Positions 16,373 to 25,079 of a stretch of DNA of 64,000 bases are shown one piece after another. The notes beneath the pieces are model-generated. The model did not search any database. It was given only the letters and a program-made list of their open reading frames with translations, and had not been told where the DNA came from. The translations under genes and the position numbers were made by a program. Origin of the DNA: JAGNHS01 sp964609695 (GTDB lineage: Bacteria > Bdellovibrionota > UBA2428); contig CAZSSP010000006.1 of assembly GCA_964609695.1 (NCBI GenBank), positions 36,603 to 100,602 on the forward strand, given 5' to 3'. Within the stretch, counting starts at the first letter, position 1. Every line of letters starts with the position of its first letter.

Positions 16373-17404
16373 ATGGCAGCACCTAAAAAAGCAAAAAATA
16401 CATATGCGCCGCAAATTGGACCCGAAAGAGCCGCTCTATTGCTGAATGCACTGGGGCCGGTGGCGACTTCAAAAATATTAGCTCATTTACGAGACAATGA
16501 TATTCGTCGAATTGTTTCATTAATGGGTAAAACTAAAAAGGCATCAGTTGAAACCATCAAGGAAGTTATGATGGAGTTTTATAAGGCGTTGTCTGAAGAA
16601 GACGAAATCATATTTGGTGAGGATTATAATAAGGATTCACTTGTAGCCAGTTTGGGTGAGGATCGCGCTAAACTTATTTTCGGTGCCGCTACTGGTGCGG
16701 CCGCTCAACAGCGAACGTTAGAAGCTCTAGAAATGGTGGATACTCGGACTCTGGCCAACTATTTAAGAAACGAACATCCACAAACAATTGCACTTATTGT
16801 GGCTCACTTACCCATAGAAAAAAGAACGGATGTTTTAAAAAGACTTCAAGAAGAAGTGCAGGGCGAAGTTGTGCTTCGTATGGCCAATTTGGATTACATT
16901 AGTCCAGATCTTTTGGAACAAGTCGACGACGTCTTAAAAACTGGACTAGCCACCATGGGTACAATGGAAACAACTCAAATTGGTGGAGTTGAACCTGTAG
17001 CTGAAATGTTCAACATGATGGATAAAACAACCGAGCAAAGCATCATGACTAAAGTTGAAGAAAAAGATCCAATATTGGCTGAAGAAATTCGTAAGCTCAT
17101 GTTCGTCTTTGAAGATCTTGTTAAAATTGATGATAAAGGCATGGGCCTAGTCTTGAAGGAAGTTAATAACGATATTCTTCTCAAGGCATTGAAATCTGCT
17201 CCCGAAGAAGTTCGTAACAAAATCTACAGAAACATGTCGAAGCGTGCGGCGGATATGATTCGTGGAGACTTGGAAACTATGGGGCCAGTTCGTATCTCCG
17301 ATGTCGAGGGCGCACAACAGCAAATCGTTGCCATTGCTCGAAGACTTGAAGAAGAAGGCAAATTGATGATTGAGCGCGGAGGAGAGGGTGATGGACTCGT
17401 CTAA
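16373..17404 (+). CDS. fliG: Flagellar motor switch protein FliG
   Basis: 343-residue C-ring protein that binds FliF and exchanges torque with the stator. Middle-domain motif RNEHPQTIALIVAHL (EHPQTIA, near residue 130) is plain. The C-terminal charged domain contains the torque-generating helix region around FEDLVKIDDKGMGLVLKEV and ends in ISDVEGAQQQIVAIARRLEEEG, all typical. The ATG at 16373 follows AAGAGGCGG, part of the fliF end. The last 14 bases overlap fliH. Confidence 0.97.
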   Translation: MAAPKKAKNTYAPQIGPERAALLLNALGPVATSKILAHLRDNDIRRIVSLMGKTKKASVETIKEVMMEFYKALSEEDEIIFGEDYNKDSLVASLGEDRAKLIFGAATGAAAQQRTLEALEMVDTRTLANYLRNEHPQTIALIVAHLPIEKRTDVLKRLQEEVQGEVVLRMANLDYISPDLLEQVDDVLKTGLATMGTMETTQIGGVEPVAEMFNMMDKTTEQSIMTKVEEKDPILAEEIRKLMFVFEDLVKIDDKGMGLVLKEVNNDILLKALKSAPEEVRNKIYRNMSKRAADMIRGDLETMGPVRISDVEGAQQQIVAIARRLEEEGKLMIERGGEGDGLV

Positions 17405-18164
17405 TGAAGCGGGATCTTTAGTTCCTAAAAATGCGAGCATCGAAACTTATAAGCTCACGCCTATTAAAGGTACAAATTTAAAATCATATACTGAATTAAG
17501 AAGCAATTTTAACCCCGAAAGAACGATGAGTTCTGGAAATTTTCATTTATCGGAAATGGTATCCAATCAACTTTCAATGGAAGACGACGAACTTCGTCGT
17601 TTTAATGAAAAAGTAAAAAAAGAAGTTGATTCCATTATTAATAGAGTTCAATCCGAGGCCGAAAAAAAAGGTTATGAAGATGGATTGAAAGCTGGAACTG
17701 AAAAAGCCTACACCGAAGAAAAAGAAAAAATATTAAAGAATACAGAGTTGGTAGCGGATTTTGTATCGAGAATCGACCAGGCTATTTTAGGGTTATCAAG
17801 CAAATATGAAGTTGAACTTATAGACATAGCCTTCAAGATTGCCGAAATCGTTATTGCTTCTGAAATTGAAAAAAACCCAACTATTCTTTCTGGAACAATC
17901 TCAGAAATTCTTGAAAGAATTTCCAAAGATGACGATGCAACTATAAAAGTGCCTAAGCACTTGGTTGAAATTATTCCTTCTATAAAAGAAGTTGTTCAAT
18001 CAAGAACAGCTCGAGCCGGTCGAATTCATTTTGAGGTTGATGCGAAGTTGCCTCATGGAGCCATTGTTGTGGAGTGCGTGAACGGTGAAATTTCAGCTTT
18101 AATATCTGAAAAAGTGAATTTGCTTAAAAAAGAAGTTCTTAAAAGACAGGCAGAAAAAACTTGA
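17391..18164 (+). CDS. fliH: Flagellar export ATPase regulator FliH
   Basis: About 257 residues from the ATG at 17391, chosen because GGAGGAGAGG stands at good spacing before it; an upstream TTG at 17370 lies deeper inside fliG. The mid region is a charged coiled coil (EKVKKEVDSIINRVQSEAEKK) with small-residue spacing. The C-terminal domain, from about residue 130, carries the FliH/HrpE-type segment IAFKIAEIVIASEI and a late PHGAIVVEC-type motif. FliH dimers hold the FliI ATPase. Its stop overlaps the fliI start. Confidence 0.92.
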   Translation: MDSSNEAGSLVPKNASIETYKLTPIKGTNLKSYTELRSNFNPERTMSSGNFHLSEMVSNQLSMEDDELRRFNEKVKKEVDSIINRVQSEAEKKGYEDGLKAGTEKAYTEEKEKILKNTELVADFVSRIDQAILGLSSKYEVELIDIAFKIAEIVIASEIEKNPTILSGTISEILERISKDDDATIKVPKHLVEIIPSIKEVVQSRTARAGRIHFEVDAKLPHGAIVVECVNGEISALISEKVNLLKKEVLKRQAEKT

Positions 18165-19501
18165 GCGATACAAATTCAGGGTTTAATTTTTCTTTGAAAG
18201 AAAATTTTCGAGGATTGGACTACACAAATTTATATAATGAAAGTGGACGAGTTTCTAAAATTATTGGTCCTATAGTTGAAGGAACTTTGCCGGGAGCAAG
18301 CGTTGGCGGCATTTGTTATATTTATCACCCCATTAAAGGAAAGATTGAAGCAGAAATAATTGGTTTTAAAGATAGTATAGCTTTGTTGATGCCCACAGAT
18401 TCTACTCTAGGAATAACTATGGGGGCTCGAATTGAATTGGTGAAGGGAACTTCTTCTGTTGCAGTGGGACCTTGGATGATTGGAAAACTTTTGGATGGTC
18501 AGGGAAGAATTTTGCCCCAAGGAACTAGAGGTCCCGAATCTGAAAGTGAACTTCGACCTGTTCAAAGAGAGGCGTTAGCTCCAACGGATAGACGAAATAT
18601 ATCAGAAAGATTTGTGACAGGAATTAGATCAATTGATTCCACTATTCCAGTCGGTTTAGGCCAGAGATTAGCTATTATGGCTGCTTCTGGGGTAGGAAAA
18701 TCCGTACTCATGGGTATGATCGCAAAGCACTCTAGTGCCGACATAAACGTCATTGCACTTATCGGTGAGCGTGGTCGTGAAGTTACAGAATTCTTAGAAA
18801 AAGACCTGGGTCCAGAGGGTATGAAAAAATCTATAGTAGTTGCAGTTACCAGCGATCAATCTCCTGTATTACGAGTGAGAGGTGCTTACGTAGCCACAAC
18901 AATTGCTGAGTATTTTCGAGATCAGGGAAAAAATGTTTTGCTCATGATGGATTCCGTGACTCGTTTTGGTATGGCCCTACGTGAAATTGGATTAGCATCA
19001 GGCGAACCACCAACAACAAAAGGTTACACGCCATCTGTTTTTAATCAATTACCTAGATTTCTTGAAAGGGCGGGAGCCAAGAAAAGATCGGGGTCAATTA
19101 CAGGGTTGTATACTGTACTTGTTGAAAGCAATGATTTTGACGATCCTTTGGCCGATGCCGTTAAGTCTATTCTTGATGGTCACGTCGTACTCTCGAGAGA
19201 GTTGGCCGCAAGAAACTTTTATCCTGCTATAGACGTCCTCAATAGCATTTCAAGATTAAATAAACTTCTTTTGAATGAGAGAGAGCTTGCGCTGAACGCT
19301 CAAATTCGAGAGACACTAGAAATATATAAAAGTGCTGAAGATTTGATAAATATTGGTGGTTATAGGAAGGGGAACAATCCTAATCTTGATCGAGCCATTG
19401 AAATTTATCCAAAAGTTATTGCCAATCTGAAGCAAAAAATTGACGAAGACGTTACGCTAGAAAACACATTAACTTCTTTTGAGGCTGTATTCCGTGGCTA
19501 A
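18161..19501 (+). CDS. fliI: Flagellum-specific export ATPase FliI
   Basis: 446-residue ATPase of the flagellar type III secretion system. Walker A is AASGVGKSVLMG (about residues 172-183). The LIGERGREVTEFLE and LLMMDSVTRFGMALREIGLASGEPPTTKGYTPSVF blocks include the Walker B Asp and the catalytic Glu region. The start is a TTG at 18161 overlapping the fliH stop. Its stop (19499-19501) lies inside the beginning of fliJ. Confidence 0.97.
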   Translation: MSDTNSGFNFSLKENFRGLDYTNLYNESGRVSKIIGPIVEGTLPGASVGGICYIYHPIKGKIEAEIIGFKDSIALLMPTDSTLGITMGARIELVKGTSSVAVGPWMIGKLLDGQGRILPQGTRGPESESELRPVQREALAPTDRRNISERFVTGIRSIDSTIPVGLGQRLAIMAASGVGKSVLMGMIAKHSSADINVIALIGERGREVTEFLEKDLGPEGMKKSIVVAVTSDQSPVLRVRGAYVATTIAEYFRDQGKNVLLMMDSVTRFGMALREIGLASGEPPTTKGYTPSVFNQLPRFLERAGAKKRSGSITGLYTVLVESNDFDDPLADAVKSILDGHVVLSRELAARNFYPAIDVLNSISRLNKLLLNERELALNAQIRETLEIYKSAEDLINIGGYRKGNNPNLDRAIEIYPKVIANLKQKIDEDVTLENTLTSFEAVFRG

Positions 19502-19925
19502 TTTTAAGTTTCGACTTGAATTTTTAAGGAAGTACAGGAAAGACGTTCTAACAAAAGCGCAGAAAGAATCCTCAGCTTTAAATTCCGAATTACTTTTGTC
19601 AAAAAATAAACTCAATGAATGTGTAAAGCAACGTGAAGAAATGTTGACGTTTATTTCTAAAAATCCCCACGAAATAGGACTCGTCAAACTATTTTCTGAG
19701 ATTGTTAAGACTGAAACAGTTAAAATGAGCTTAATAAATGCAGAGATTGAGAAAATATCAAAAGAAGTAGAGCGGCATAGAAGATGGGTTGAACATTTGC
19801 ACAGAGAGTTGAAAGTTGTTGAGAATTTAAAAGAAAAGCAAAAGGAAATTTTTGATTTTGAAGAAAAAAAACGAGAGAGAAAGCAAATAGACGGATGGGT
19901 CGTAGAACGATGGAAACGAAGTTAA
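19494..19925 (+). CDS. fliJ: Flagellar export chaperone FliJ
   Basis: 143 residues, almost entirely a two-helix charged coiled coil as expected for FliJ. The N-terminus FKFRLEFLRKYRKD matches the family start. The GTG at 19494 places this motif at the N-terminus and overlaps fliI by eight bases; a TTG at 19479 would add five unlikely residues. FliJ bridges the FliI hexamer and FlhA. Position after fliI supports the call, since sequence conservation is weak. Confidence 0.9.
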   Translation: MANFKFRLEFLRKYRKDVLTKAQKESSALNSELLLSKNKLNECVKQREEMLTFISKNPHEIGLVKLFSEIVKTETVKMSLINAEIEKISKEVERHRRWVEHLHRELKVVENLKEKQKEIFDFEEKKRERKQIDGWVVERWKRS

Positions 19926-20524
19926 AAGCACAATGGTCTTTTGTTATTGTTGGCTTTTTATGTGCAGTTTTGGGCCTCGCTATATTTCATACTATTCAAA
20001 CTTATGCTTCAAAAGATTCACGTGTTAAAAAAGACGAATCAAGGGAAGTTGCTGGTATCAAGAATGATGTTCCTTTAAGTCGAGAAATGAGTGAAGCATT
20101 AAAGAGAAAAGAGATTGAACTTAATGAACAAGAGCAGCGAATTAAAGATGAGTCTGAGAGATTAAAAATCGAAGAAGCGAAAATTAAATCAAGAATTGAC
20201 GAGTTATTAGAAATACAAGCCAAATTAGAAAAAAGTAAAAAAGAAGATCAGAAACTTGCTGAAGATACGAAGGCGAAATTATTAAAAACTTTTGAAAAAA
20301 TACAACCCAAAAAGGCGGCCGCTATTATTACAAACATGGAAGATGACGTGGCCGTGAGTATTTTAAAAAACTTAAAAGAAAAAACTGTGGCAGGAATTTT
20401 GGAGAATTTAACTCCTGATCGTGCCACAGCTCTTTCAACTCAGATTGCTAGACGCAAACCAGTAGATGCGTCGAGCGCTGGACCTGAGACAGGAAAAGTT
20501 CCAGCAGGGCAGGTTTCTCCATGA
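19895..20524 (+). CDS. MotE-like flagellar protein (MgtE-N domain)
   Basis: About 209 residues (204 if the second ATG at 19910 is used; neither has a strong ribosome site). One membrane segment at about residues 14-34 is followed by a long coiled coil. A C-terminal MgtE-N-like domain begins LLKTFEKIQPKKAAAIITNMEDD and contains VAVSILKNLKEKTVAGILENL, as in MotE/FlaA-locus proteins found between fliJ and fliK in many bacteria. In Rhizobium, MotE is a periplasmic chaperone for a motor protein; the role here is probably similar but unproved. It overlaps fliJ by 31 bases. Confidence 0.83.
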   Translation: MGRRTMETKLKAQWSFVIVGFLCAVLGLAIFHTIQTYASKDSRVKKDESREVAGIKNDVPLSREMSEALKRKEIELNEQEQRIKDESERLKIEEAKIKSRIDELLEIQAKLEKSKKEDQKLAEDTKAKLLKTFEKIQPKKAAAIITNMEDDVAVSILKNLKEKTVAGILENLTPDRATALSTQIARRKPVDASSAGPETGKVPAGQVSP

Positions 20525-20572
20525 AAGAAACCCTTCATACAATTGAAGTTTACAGAAAGGAGGAAATAATAA

Positions 20573-22126
20573 ATGAACGATTTTGGACAAATGCTTATGA
20601 CGGGCGGAAGCTCAAGTTTTTTTGGAAGCCCAATCGCTGGACCTTTATCACAGGGGGCGAATCTGCCGGGACTTTCAGAGCCAGAAGAAGGCTTTGTGGA
20701 TTTATTGTCGATGGTAGAAGATATGAGTATTCCAGATGCTCAATCGGGAAATTTAGAAGAGATTGTTTCTCATGAAGTAGAATCTCAAAAAGATTCTGAG
20801 TTGTTAAAGTTAAAGCAACAATGGGGGTCGGGGGTCATGCTTGACTCCGCCTCATTTCTTAACAGAGCTTCAATAGAAGAATCTAATCCTTTAAAAAATG
20901 AAAATCTAAATGTGTTCACGAGTAAACCCGTTGATGTTTCTAGTTTAAATTTAGAGTTGCTAAGCGACCCAAAAAGTTTATCTTCAAACGCTCATCAAGA
21001 ACCTCTAAAAGTAGAGTCTTGGACTTTGGCGCTTCAAAACGGTGATATTAAAAGCATTGTTGTAGAAAAGGCTAAGGTGTCTCCAGGAGAGCAGGCTATT
21101 ATAAACCAAGCTCGAGTGAGTTCCTTGTCGAGTGATTTCACGAAACCATTGGAATCAACAGGCGGACTTGCTTTGTCTGGCGAATTGTCTGCAGAGATTC
21201 TTCCCAAAGACTCTAGCGATAAAAAGCTTTTGAATAAGGGAGATGAGAAAAAGGATGGATTTTCAGCTTTAAATACTAAAGGATTGGAAAGAGTTAAGTC
21301 GTCTATTGACGATCGTAATATCTCTTCACCTTTAACTCATAGTAGCTTTCAAGCTGATTCAAAAAATCAAATCGTAGACAACTTAAAAGAGTCTTTCTCT
21401 GGTCATGCTAAAGCAAAGAATACAGTTCAGAGTGGAGCTGACTTTTTGTTAGAGCAAAGTCCGGCTAGCGCTGCGGGTGTTTCAGCAGCTGCACTTTCAT
21501 TGAAGGCAGGCGATTTATTAAAAGATAAAAGCGCCGTAGGAACTTCGAGTGATAAGCGGATTAGTTCAGATGCCATTAACTTTGTTTCTCATCATGTTGA
21601 TTTATTGAAAGCTAGCGGTGGTGGCCAGATGAAAATAGATCTTCATCCTTCAGAGCTAGGTTCGATAGAAATTACTGTAAAAAAAGACGGTAAATCAATG
21701 AGTGTGGATATTAAAGTTGAAAAGCCAGAAACTCTAAAAATGTTATCAGAGCAAAAGGATATATTAAGTCAAACGTTAAATCGACAAACGAAGACAAGTA
21801 TCACCTTTGAAGCAAAGCACTCGAATTCCCTATCAAATAGTTCCGATACTAGTTTGAATGAGAAAATTTCAACTTTAGATATTTCTAAACATCATAAAGT
21901 TGAAACTAGTGCTGATCGATTAGATTTTATGACTCACTCTGCATCTGATTCAGTCGATATTTCTACGGGATCAGGAAAAGAATTTTCTTCTTCGTCAAAC
22001 AATTCAGGCCACAATCCTGAAAAACATTCGACCATGTTAATGGGCGAAAGTTTCGACCGAGAAGGATCTAGAGAAGAGGCCATGGGTAAGTGGGAAAAGC
22101 TTTGGAAAGAAAAGCAGTCTGCGTAA
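20573..22126 (+). CDS. fliK: Flagellar hook-length control protein FliK
   Basis: 517 residues. The first 330 are Ser/Leu/Lys-rich and poorly conserved, as usual for the molecular ruler. The C-terminal globular domain (about residues 335-425) has the FliK signature: GGGQMKIDLHPSELGSIEITV and a following DIKVEKPETLKMLSEQKDIL. This domain switches the export gate from hook to filament substrates. A Ser-rich tail follows the domain. The ATG at 20573 has an AAAGGAGGA ribosome site. Position between motE-like and flgD fits. Confidence 0.93.
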   Translation: MNDFGQMLMTGGSSSFFGSPIAGPLSQGANLPGLSEPEEGFVDLLSMVEDMSIPDAQSGNLEEIVSHEVESQKDSELLKLKQQWGSGVMLDSASFLNRASIEESNPLKNENLNVFTSKPVDVSSLNLELLSDPKSLSSNAHQEPLKVESWTLALQNGDIKSIVVEKAKVSPGEQAIINQARVSSLSSDFTKPLESTGGLALSGELSAEILPKDSSDKKLLNKGDEKKDGFSALNTKGLERVKSSIDDRNISSPLTHSSFQADSKNQIVDNLKESFSGHAKAKNTVQSGADFLLEQSPASAAGVSAAALSLKAGDLLKDKSAVGTSSDKRISSDAINFVSHHVDLLKASGGGQMKIDLHPSELGSIEITVKKDGKSMSVDIKVEKPETLKMLSEQKDILSQTLNRQTKTSITFEAKHSNSLSNSSDTSLNEKISTLDISKHHKVETSADRLDFMTHSASDSVDISTGSGKEFSSSSNNSGHNPEKHSTMLMGESFDREGSREEAMGKWEKLWKEKQSA

Positions 22127-22137
22127 TGTAAACGAGG

Positions 22138-22159
22138 GGCGGAGGCTACTGGCTCCGCC
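22138..22159 (+). repeat. Intercistronic hairpin between fliK and flgD
   Basis: GGCGGAG and CTCCGCC form a perfect 7-base GC-rich stem with an 8-base loop. There is no T-run. It could protect or slow the transcript between fliK and flgD. Confidence 0.5.
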
Positions 22160-22177
22160 ACTCAATAGGAGATAAGT

Positions 22178-23050
22178 ATGGGCGACAATATCAGCGAACT
22201 CTCAATGGGCCAACAGCTCAACAGAATGGCTGGAGTGGTTGATAAAAGTGAAACGTTTGGGGCGAAGCCAAAAACAGAAATGGATAAAGAAGCCTTCATG
22301 CGTATGCTTTTTGAACAAATGAAAAACCAGGATCCTTTTAATCCCGTAAAGAATGAACAATTTGCTCAGCAGTTAACGTTAATGTCGCAATTGGAACAAC
22401 AAGTTTCTATGAATAAAAACATGGAGAAAATGATTGCCAACCAAAATAATTCTCATTTGGCAGCTCTTCAAGTTGTTGGAAAAGATGTGATTGCAGAAAA
22501 GGCGAGTGTATTTCATCAAAAAGATGAAGTGACCTCACTTAAATTTAATTTAGATCAAGAACTTCGCGACGTGAAAGTTACCATCTTAGATGGAAATGGA
22601 AATCCCGTTAAAGAAATTCCTATGGGCCACGTCAATAAAGGTGAAGTTGAGACTCGCTGGGATGGCTATGCTGATAGTGGATTTCCAGCAGATACCGGAC
22701 GTTATACATATAAAATTAAAGGTGCGACGCCTGCCGGTGCCGAAGTTTCCGTGCCTACTCGTGTTGAAGGTCGAGTTACTGGAGTTACTAGTGGTTTAGG
22801 AAAAGTCTTTTTAATGGTGGGTGAGCAAAGAGTGTCACTTGATGATGTGCAAAGTATTAAGGAGTCAAAAACCGAGGACAAAAAAGATACTAAAGTTGCG
22901 CAAGCTGAAACTAAGCCTGTGACTCAAGTGCCTGTAAGTACGTCGGAGGACGCCAATACATCGTCTGGCACGGAAAATGAAGTCCCAAGTGTAAGCTCGT
23001 CATTAGACGACAGAAAATTGAATGACTTACTCCCTCTACTTTATAGATAA
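22178..23050 (+). CDS. flgD: Flagellar hook assembly scaffold FlgD
   Basis: 290 residues, longer than the common 220-240. The N-terminal hook-cap motif is textbook: FMRMLFEQMKNQDPFNPVKNEQF and a following LTLMSQLEQQ. The middle carries the FlgD Ig/tudor domains with DGNGNPVKEI and TRWDGYADSG. The extra length is a charged, low-complexity C-terminal tail (about residues 225-285). The ATG at 22178 has a TAGGAGATA site. FlgD caps the growing hook and is discarded later. Confidence 0.96.
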   Translation: MGDNISELSMGQQLNRMAGVVDKSETFGAKPKTEMDKEAFMRMLFEQMKNQDPFNPVKNEQFAQQLTLMSQLEQQVSMNKNMEKMIANQNNSHLAALQVVGKDVIAEKASVFHQKDEVTSLKFNLDQELRDVKVTILDGNGNPVKEIPMGHVNKGEVETRWDGYADSGFPADTGRYTYKIKGATPAGAEVSVPTRVEGRVTGVTSGLGKVFLMVGEQRVSLDDVQSIKESKTEDKKDTKVAQAETKPVTQVPVSTSEDANTSSGTENEVPSVSSSLDDRKLNDLLPLLYR

Positions 23051-23083
23051 AGTCAGAGAGAATAAGAGAAAGGAGGTACACAA

Positions 23084-23479
23084 TTGAGCCCAATAGATAA
23101 AATAGGTATTAATCCTTCCATTCCAAAAATTAATGAGTCGAATCTAACAAAAGTTTCGCCTCAAAAGGGAGTGGGACCCGAAAAGGCTTCACCGTTTTCT
23201 GATTTACTCATTGATAAGATGGGCGATGAACTTCGCTTTTCTCAGCATGCAGTAAAGAGAATGGAGTCGCGAGGAATTGACCTGAGCTCAGATGATCTTT
23301 TAAAAATGCAAGACGCTGTAAAAAAAGCTCAAGAAAAGGGTTCTAAGGAATCATTAATTCTTTCGGATAAAGGAGCATTTGTTGTCAGTGTTAAGAATAA
23401 CACCGTGATAACAGCTATCGATAAGGGTTCGTTAAAGGAAAACGTATTCACAAATATTGATAGCACAATAATGATTTAG
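23084..23479 (+). CDS. Flagellar operon protein (TIGR02530-like)
   Basis: 131 residues. The C-terminal two thirds (LRFSQHAVKRMESRGI, DLLKMQDAVKKAQEKGSKESLIL, then GAFVVSVKNNTVITAID) match the small conserved protein regularly found between flgD and flgE in many phyla, known only as a flagellar operon protein. The N-terminal third is variable. The start is TTG at 23084 after a strong AAAGGAGG. The stop lies one base before the structured leader of flgE. Its role in hook assembly is unknown. Confidence 0.88.
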   Translation: MSPIDKIGINPSIPKINESNLTKVSPQKGVGPEKASPFSDLLIDKMGDELRFSQHAVKRMESRGIDLSSDDLLKMQDAVKKAQEKGSKESLILSDKGAFVVSVKNNTVITAIDKGSLKENVFTNIDSTIMI

Positions 23480-23480
23480 T

Positions 23481-23580
23481 TTTTAAAGAGCGGAAAAAGG
23501 CTGGACGCATTTCGCGAAGCCAAAAGTTGCCGAATTACAGACGCAACTTTTCTTCCCCGCTCTTAAAAGTCCAGGGGAGG
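23481..23580 (+). promoter_or_regulatory. Structured leader RNA upstream of flgE (riboswitch-like)
   Basis: The gap before flgE can fold into a three-way junction. The closing stem is 12 pairs with one bulged A: TTTT-AAGAGCGG (23481-23493, bulge 23485) with CCGCTCTTAAAA (23557-23568). Hairpin 2 has GGCT/AGCC (23499-23502 with 23518-23521) and an inner CGC/GCG. Hairpin 3 is a perfect 9-pair stem AAAAGTTGC/GCAACTTTT (23522-23530 with 23543-23551). CTGGAC (23501-23506) is also complementary to GTCCAG (23569-23574). CTTCCCC (23552-23558) can pair with the ribosome site GGGGAGG (23574-23580). These pairs compete with the first fold, which is the usual layout of a translational switch. No T-run follows. 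No known class was recognised. Confidence 0.6.
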
Positions 23581-23588
23581 ACATAAAA

Positions 23589-24881
23589 ATGAGTATTTTA
23601 GGTAGTATGTTTACAGGCGTATCGGGACTCACGTCATCCGGTATCGCTATGGGTATTGTAAGTGATAACATTGCAAACGCTGGTACAACTGGTTTCAAGG
23701 CCAGCCGTGGTGAATTCCAAGATATTGTTGCCTTGAACTTAAAGGGAGCCTTGGGTGGTAACCAGATTGGTCGAGGGGTGTCGTTAAACGCGGTTACTCC
23801 AATTTTTACTCAAGGTGTGATTCAGCATACAGGTCGAGCTTCTGACTTAGCTATAAGCGGAGATGGTTTCTTTACCGTTAAGAGTGATAACGGAGATGTG
23901 AACTATACTCGTGACGGATCCTTTCGATTTGATGAAAAAGGACGTTTCACAACTTCAGATGGTGGTCGAGTCCAAGGATATAGAATTAACCCAGGTACTG
24001 GTGAAAGAACGGCTGAGTTAACAGACGTTGTATTCTCTTCAAATTCAATTCCTGCCAAAGGAACTAGTACGATTTCAATGAATGCAAATTTAGATAGTAG
24101 AAAGGGTAAAAATCCAAATGCATTTGATTTGGCAACTGCCGATGTCAAAGCGGATCATACTACTACTGTGAAAATGTATGACACGACTGGAACTGCAAGA
24201 AGTCTCACAATGTATTTTTACAAAGGTGATGATTCTCAGTGGAATTGGTATGCAACTGCTTCGGGTGACGATCTTGCAGGTGGACAGCCTGGAACTAAGC
24301 AAATGGTTGCGAGTGGTAAATTAGGTTTTACAGTTGATGGTAAATTAAATGTCGACGAAACAACAATGTCGAATTTAAATTTTAGAGGTGCACAACCTAA
24401 TCAAAAAATCACCTTCAACTTTGGAGATGCTATTCAAACAAGAGGAGGAACTGGTTTGTCGGGTTCAACTCAATATGGATCAGACAGTCAGGTTTTCAAA
24501 CAAATTCAAGATGGTTATGCGGCAGGTACTCTCACAAACTTTTCGATTGATGAAGCGGGAACTGTTTCAGGTGCCTATAGTAATGGGGAAACTAGACCTA
24601 TTGCGGAACTTGCTGTGGCTCGTTTTGAAAACAATGAAGGTCTCTATAAAACAGGATCCAACCGATTTAAAGAAGCAGTAAAATCCGGTCAGCCTTTGAT
24701 TGGTAAAGCGGGATTGGCTGGTAGAGGAAAAGTTGTATCTAACAGTTTGGAAAGTTCTAACGTTGACCTTGCGGGAGAATTCGTGAAAATGATTCAAACG
24801 CAAAGAAACTTCCAAGCTAACTCTAAGAGCATTTCAACTAGCGATGAAATGTTGCAAGATATTTTGACACTTAAACGCTAA
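23589..24881 (+). CDS. flgE: Flagellar hook protein FlgE
   Basis: 430 residues. The N-terminal rod/hook/filament signature (MSILGSMFTGVSGL and SDNIANAGTTGFK) is complete. It is followed by the FlgE block SDLAISGDGFFTV and the RDGSFRFDEKGRF repeat, and by the C-terminal helix EFVKMIQTQRNFQANSKSIST with DEMLQDILTLKR. The central variable domains are of moderate length. The ATG at 23589 follows GGGGAGG, which may be regulated by the leader RNA. It is the last gene of the first flagellar transcription block. Confidence 0.97.
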   Translation: MSILGSMFTGVSGLTSSGIAMGIVSDNIANAGTTGFKASRGEFQDIVALNLKGALGGNQIGRGVSLNAVTPIFTQGVIQHTGRASDLAISGDGFFTVKSDNGDVNYTRDGSFRFDEKGRFTTSDGGRVQGYRINPGTGERTAELTDVVFSSNSIPAKGTSTISMNANLDSRKGKNPNAFDLATADVKADHTTTVKMYDTTGTARSLTMYFYKGDDSQWNWYATASGDDLAGGQPGTKQMVASGKLGFTVDGKLNVDETTMSNLNFRGAQPNQKITFNFGDAIQTRGGTGLSGSTQYGSDSQVFKQIQDGYAAGTLTNFSIDEAGTVSGAYSNGETRPIAELAVARFENNEGLYKTGSNRFKEAVKSGQPLIGKAGLAGRGKVVSNSLESSNVDLAGEFVKMIQTQRNFQANSKSISTSDEMLQDILTLKR

Positions 24882-24892
24882 ATTTGAATAGT

Positions 24893-24925
24893 GCGGGGTG
24901 AGTTCAATTTTTGAACTCACCCCGC
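24893..24925. repeat. Very strong hairpin after flgE
   Basis: A perfect 15-base inverted repeat, GCGGGGTGAGTTCAA with TTGAACTCACCCCGC, around a three-base TTT loop, eleven bases after the flgE stop. It is not followed by a T-run, so it is not a classical intrinsic terminator. It probably acts as a 3'-end stabiliser or a pause site ahead of the terminator at 24984-25029. Confidence 0.75.
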
Positions 24926-24983
24926 CACATTAGTGACTTATTTTTAGCAAATAGATCTAAATTTTGACGTAAGAATCGCTGTT

Positions 24984-25029
24984 ATTCTGACGGTGTCACA
25001 AGAGTGGCAAAAAACGTCAGAATTTTTTT
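24984..25029 (+). terminator. Rho-independent terminator of the flgB-flgE block
   Basis: Outer stem ATTCTGACG/CGTCAGAAT (9 pairs), inner stem TGTCAC/GTGGCA (6 pairs with one G-T), loop AAGA, then seven T. It separates the flgB-flgE block from the fliL promoter. Confidence 0.75.
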
Positions 25030-25079
25030 CTAATTTTAGGCCCAAACTAATTCTACTTTATTACAGATAAATCTCTGAG

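Noticed and set aside
20521..20775. 84-codon open frame overlapping the start of fliK
   Set aside because: It is in another frame of fliK, which has a strong ribosome site and a recognisable C-terminal domain; the overlapping product shows no family.
23500..23532. Sigma-28 or sigma-54 promoter within the flgE leader
   Set aside because: TGGACG and GCCG-like pieces occur, but neither spacing nor partner boxes fit; the stems explain these bases better.
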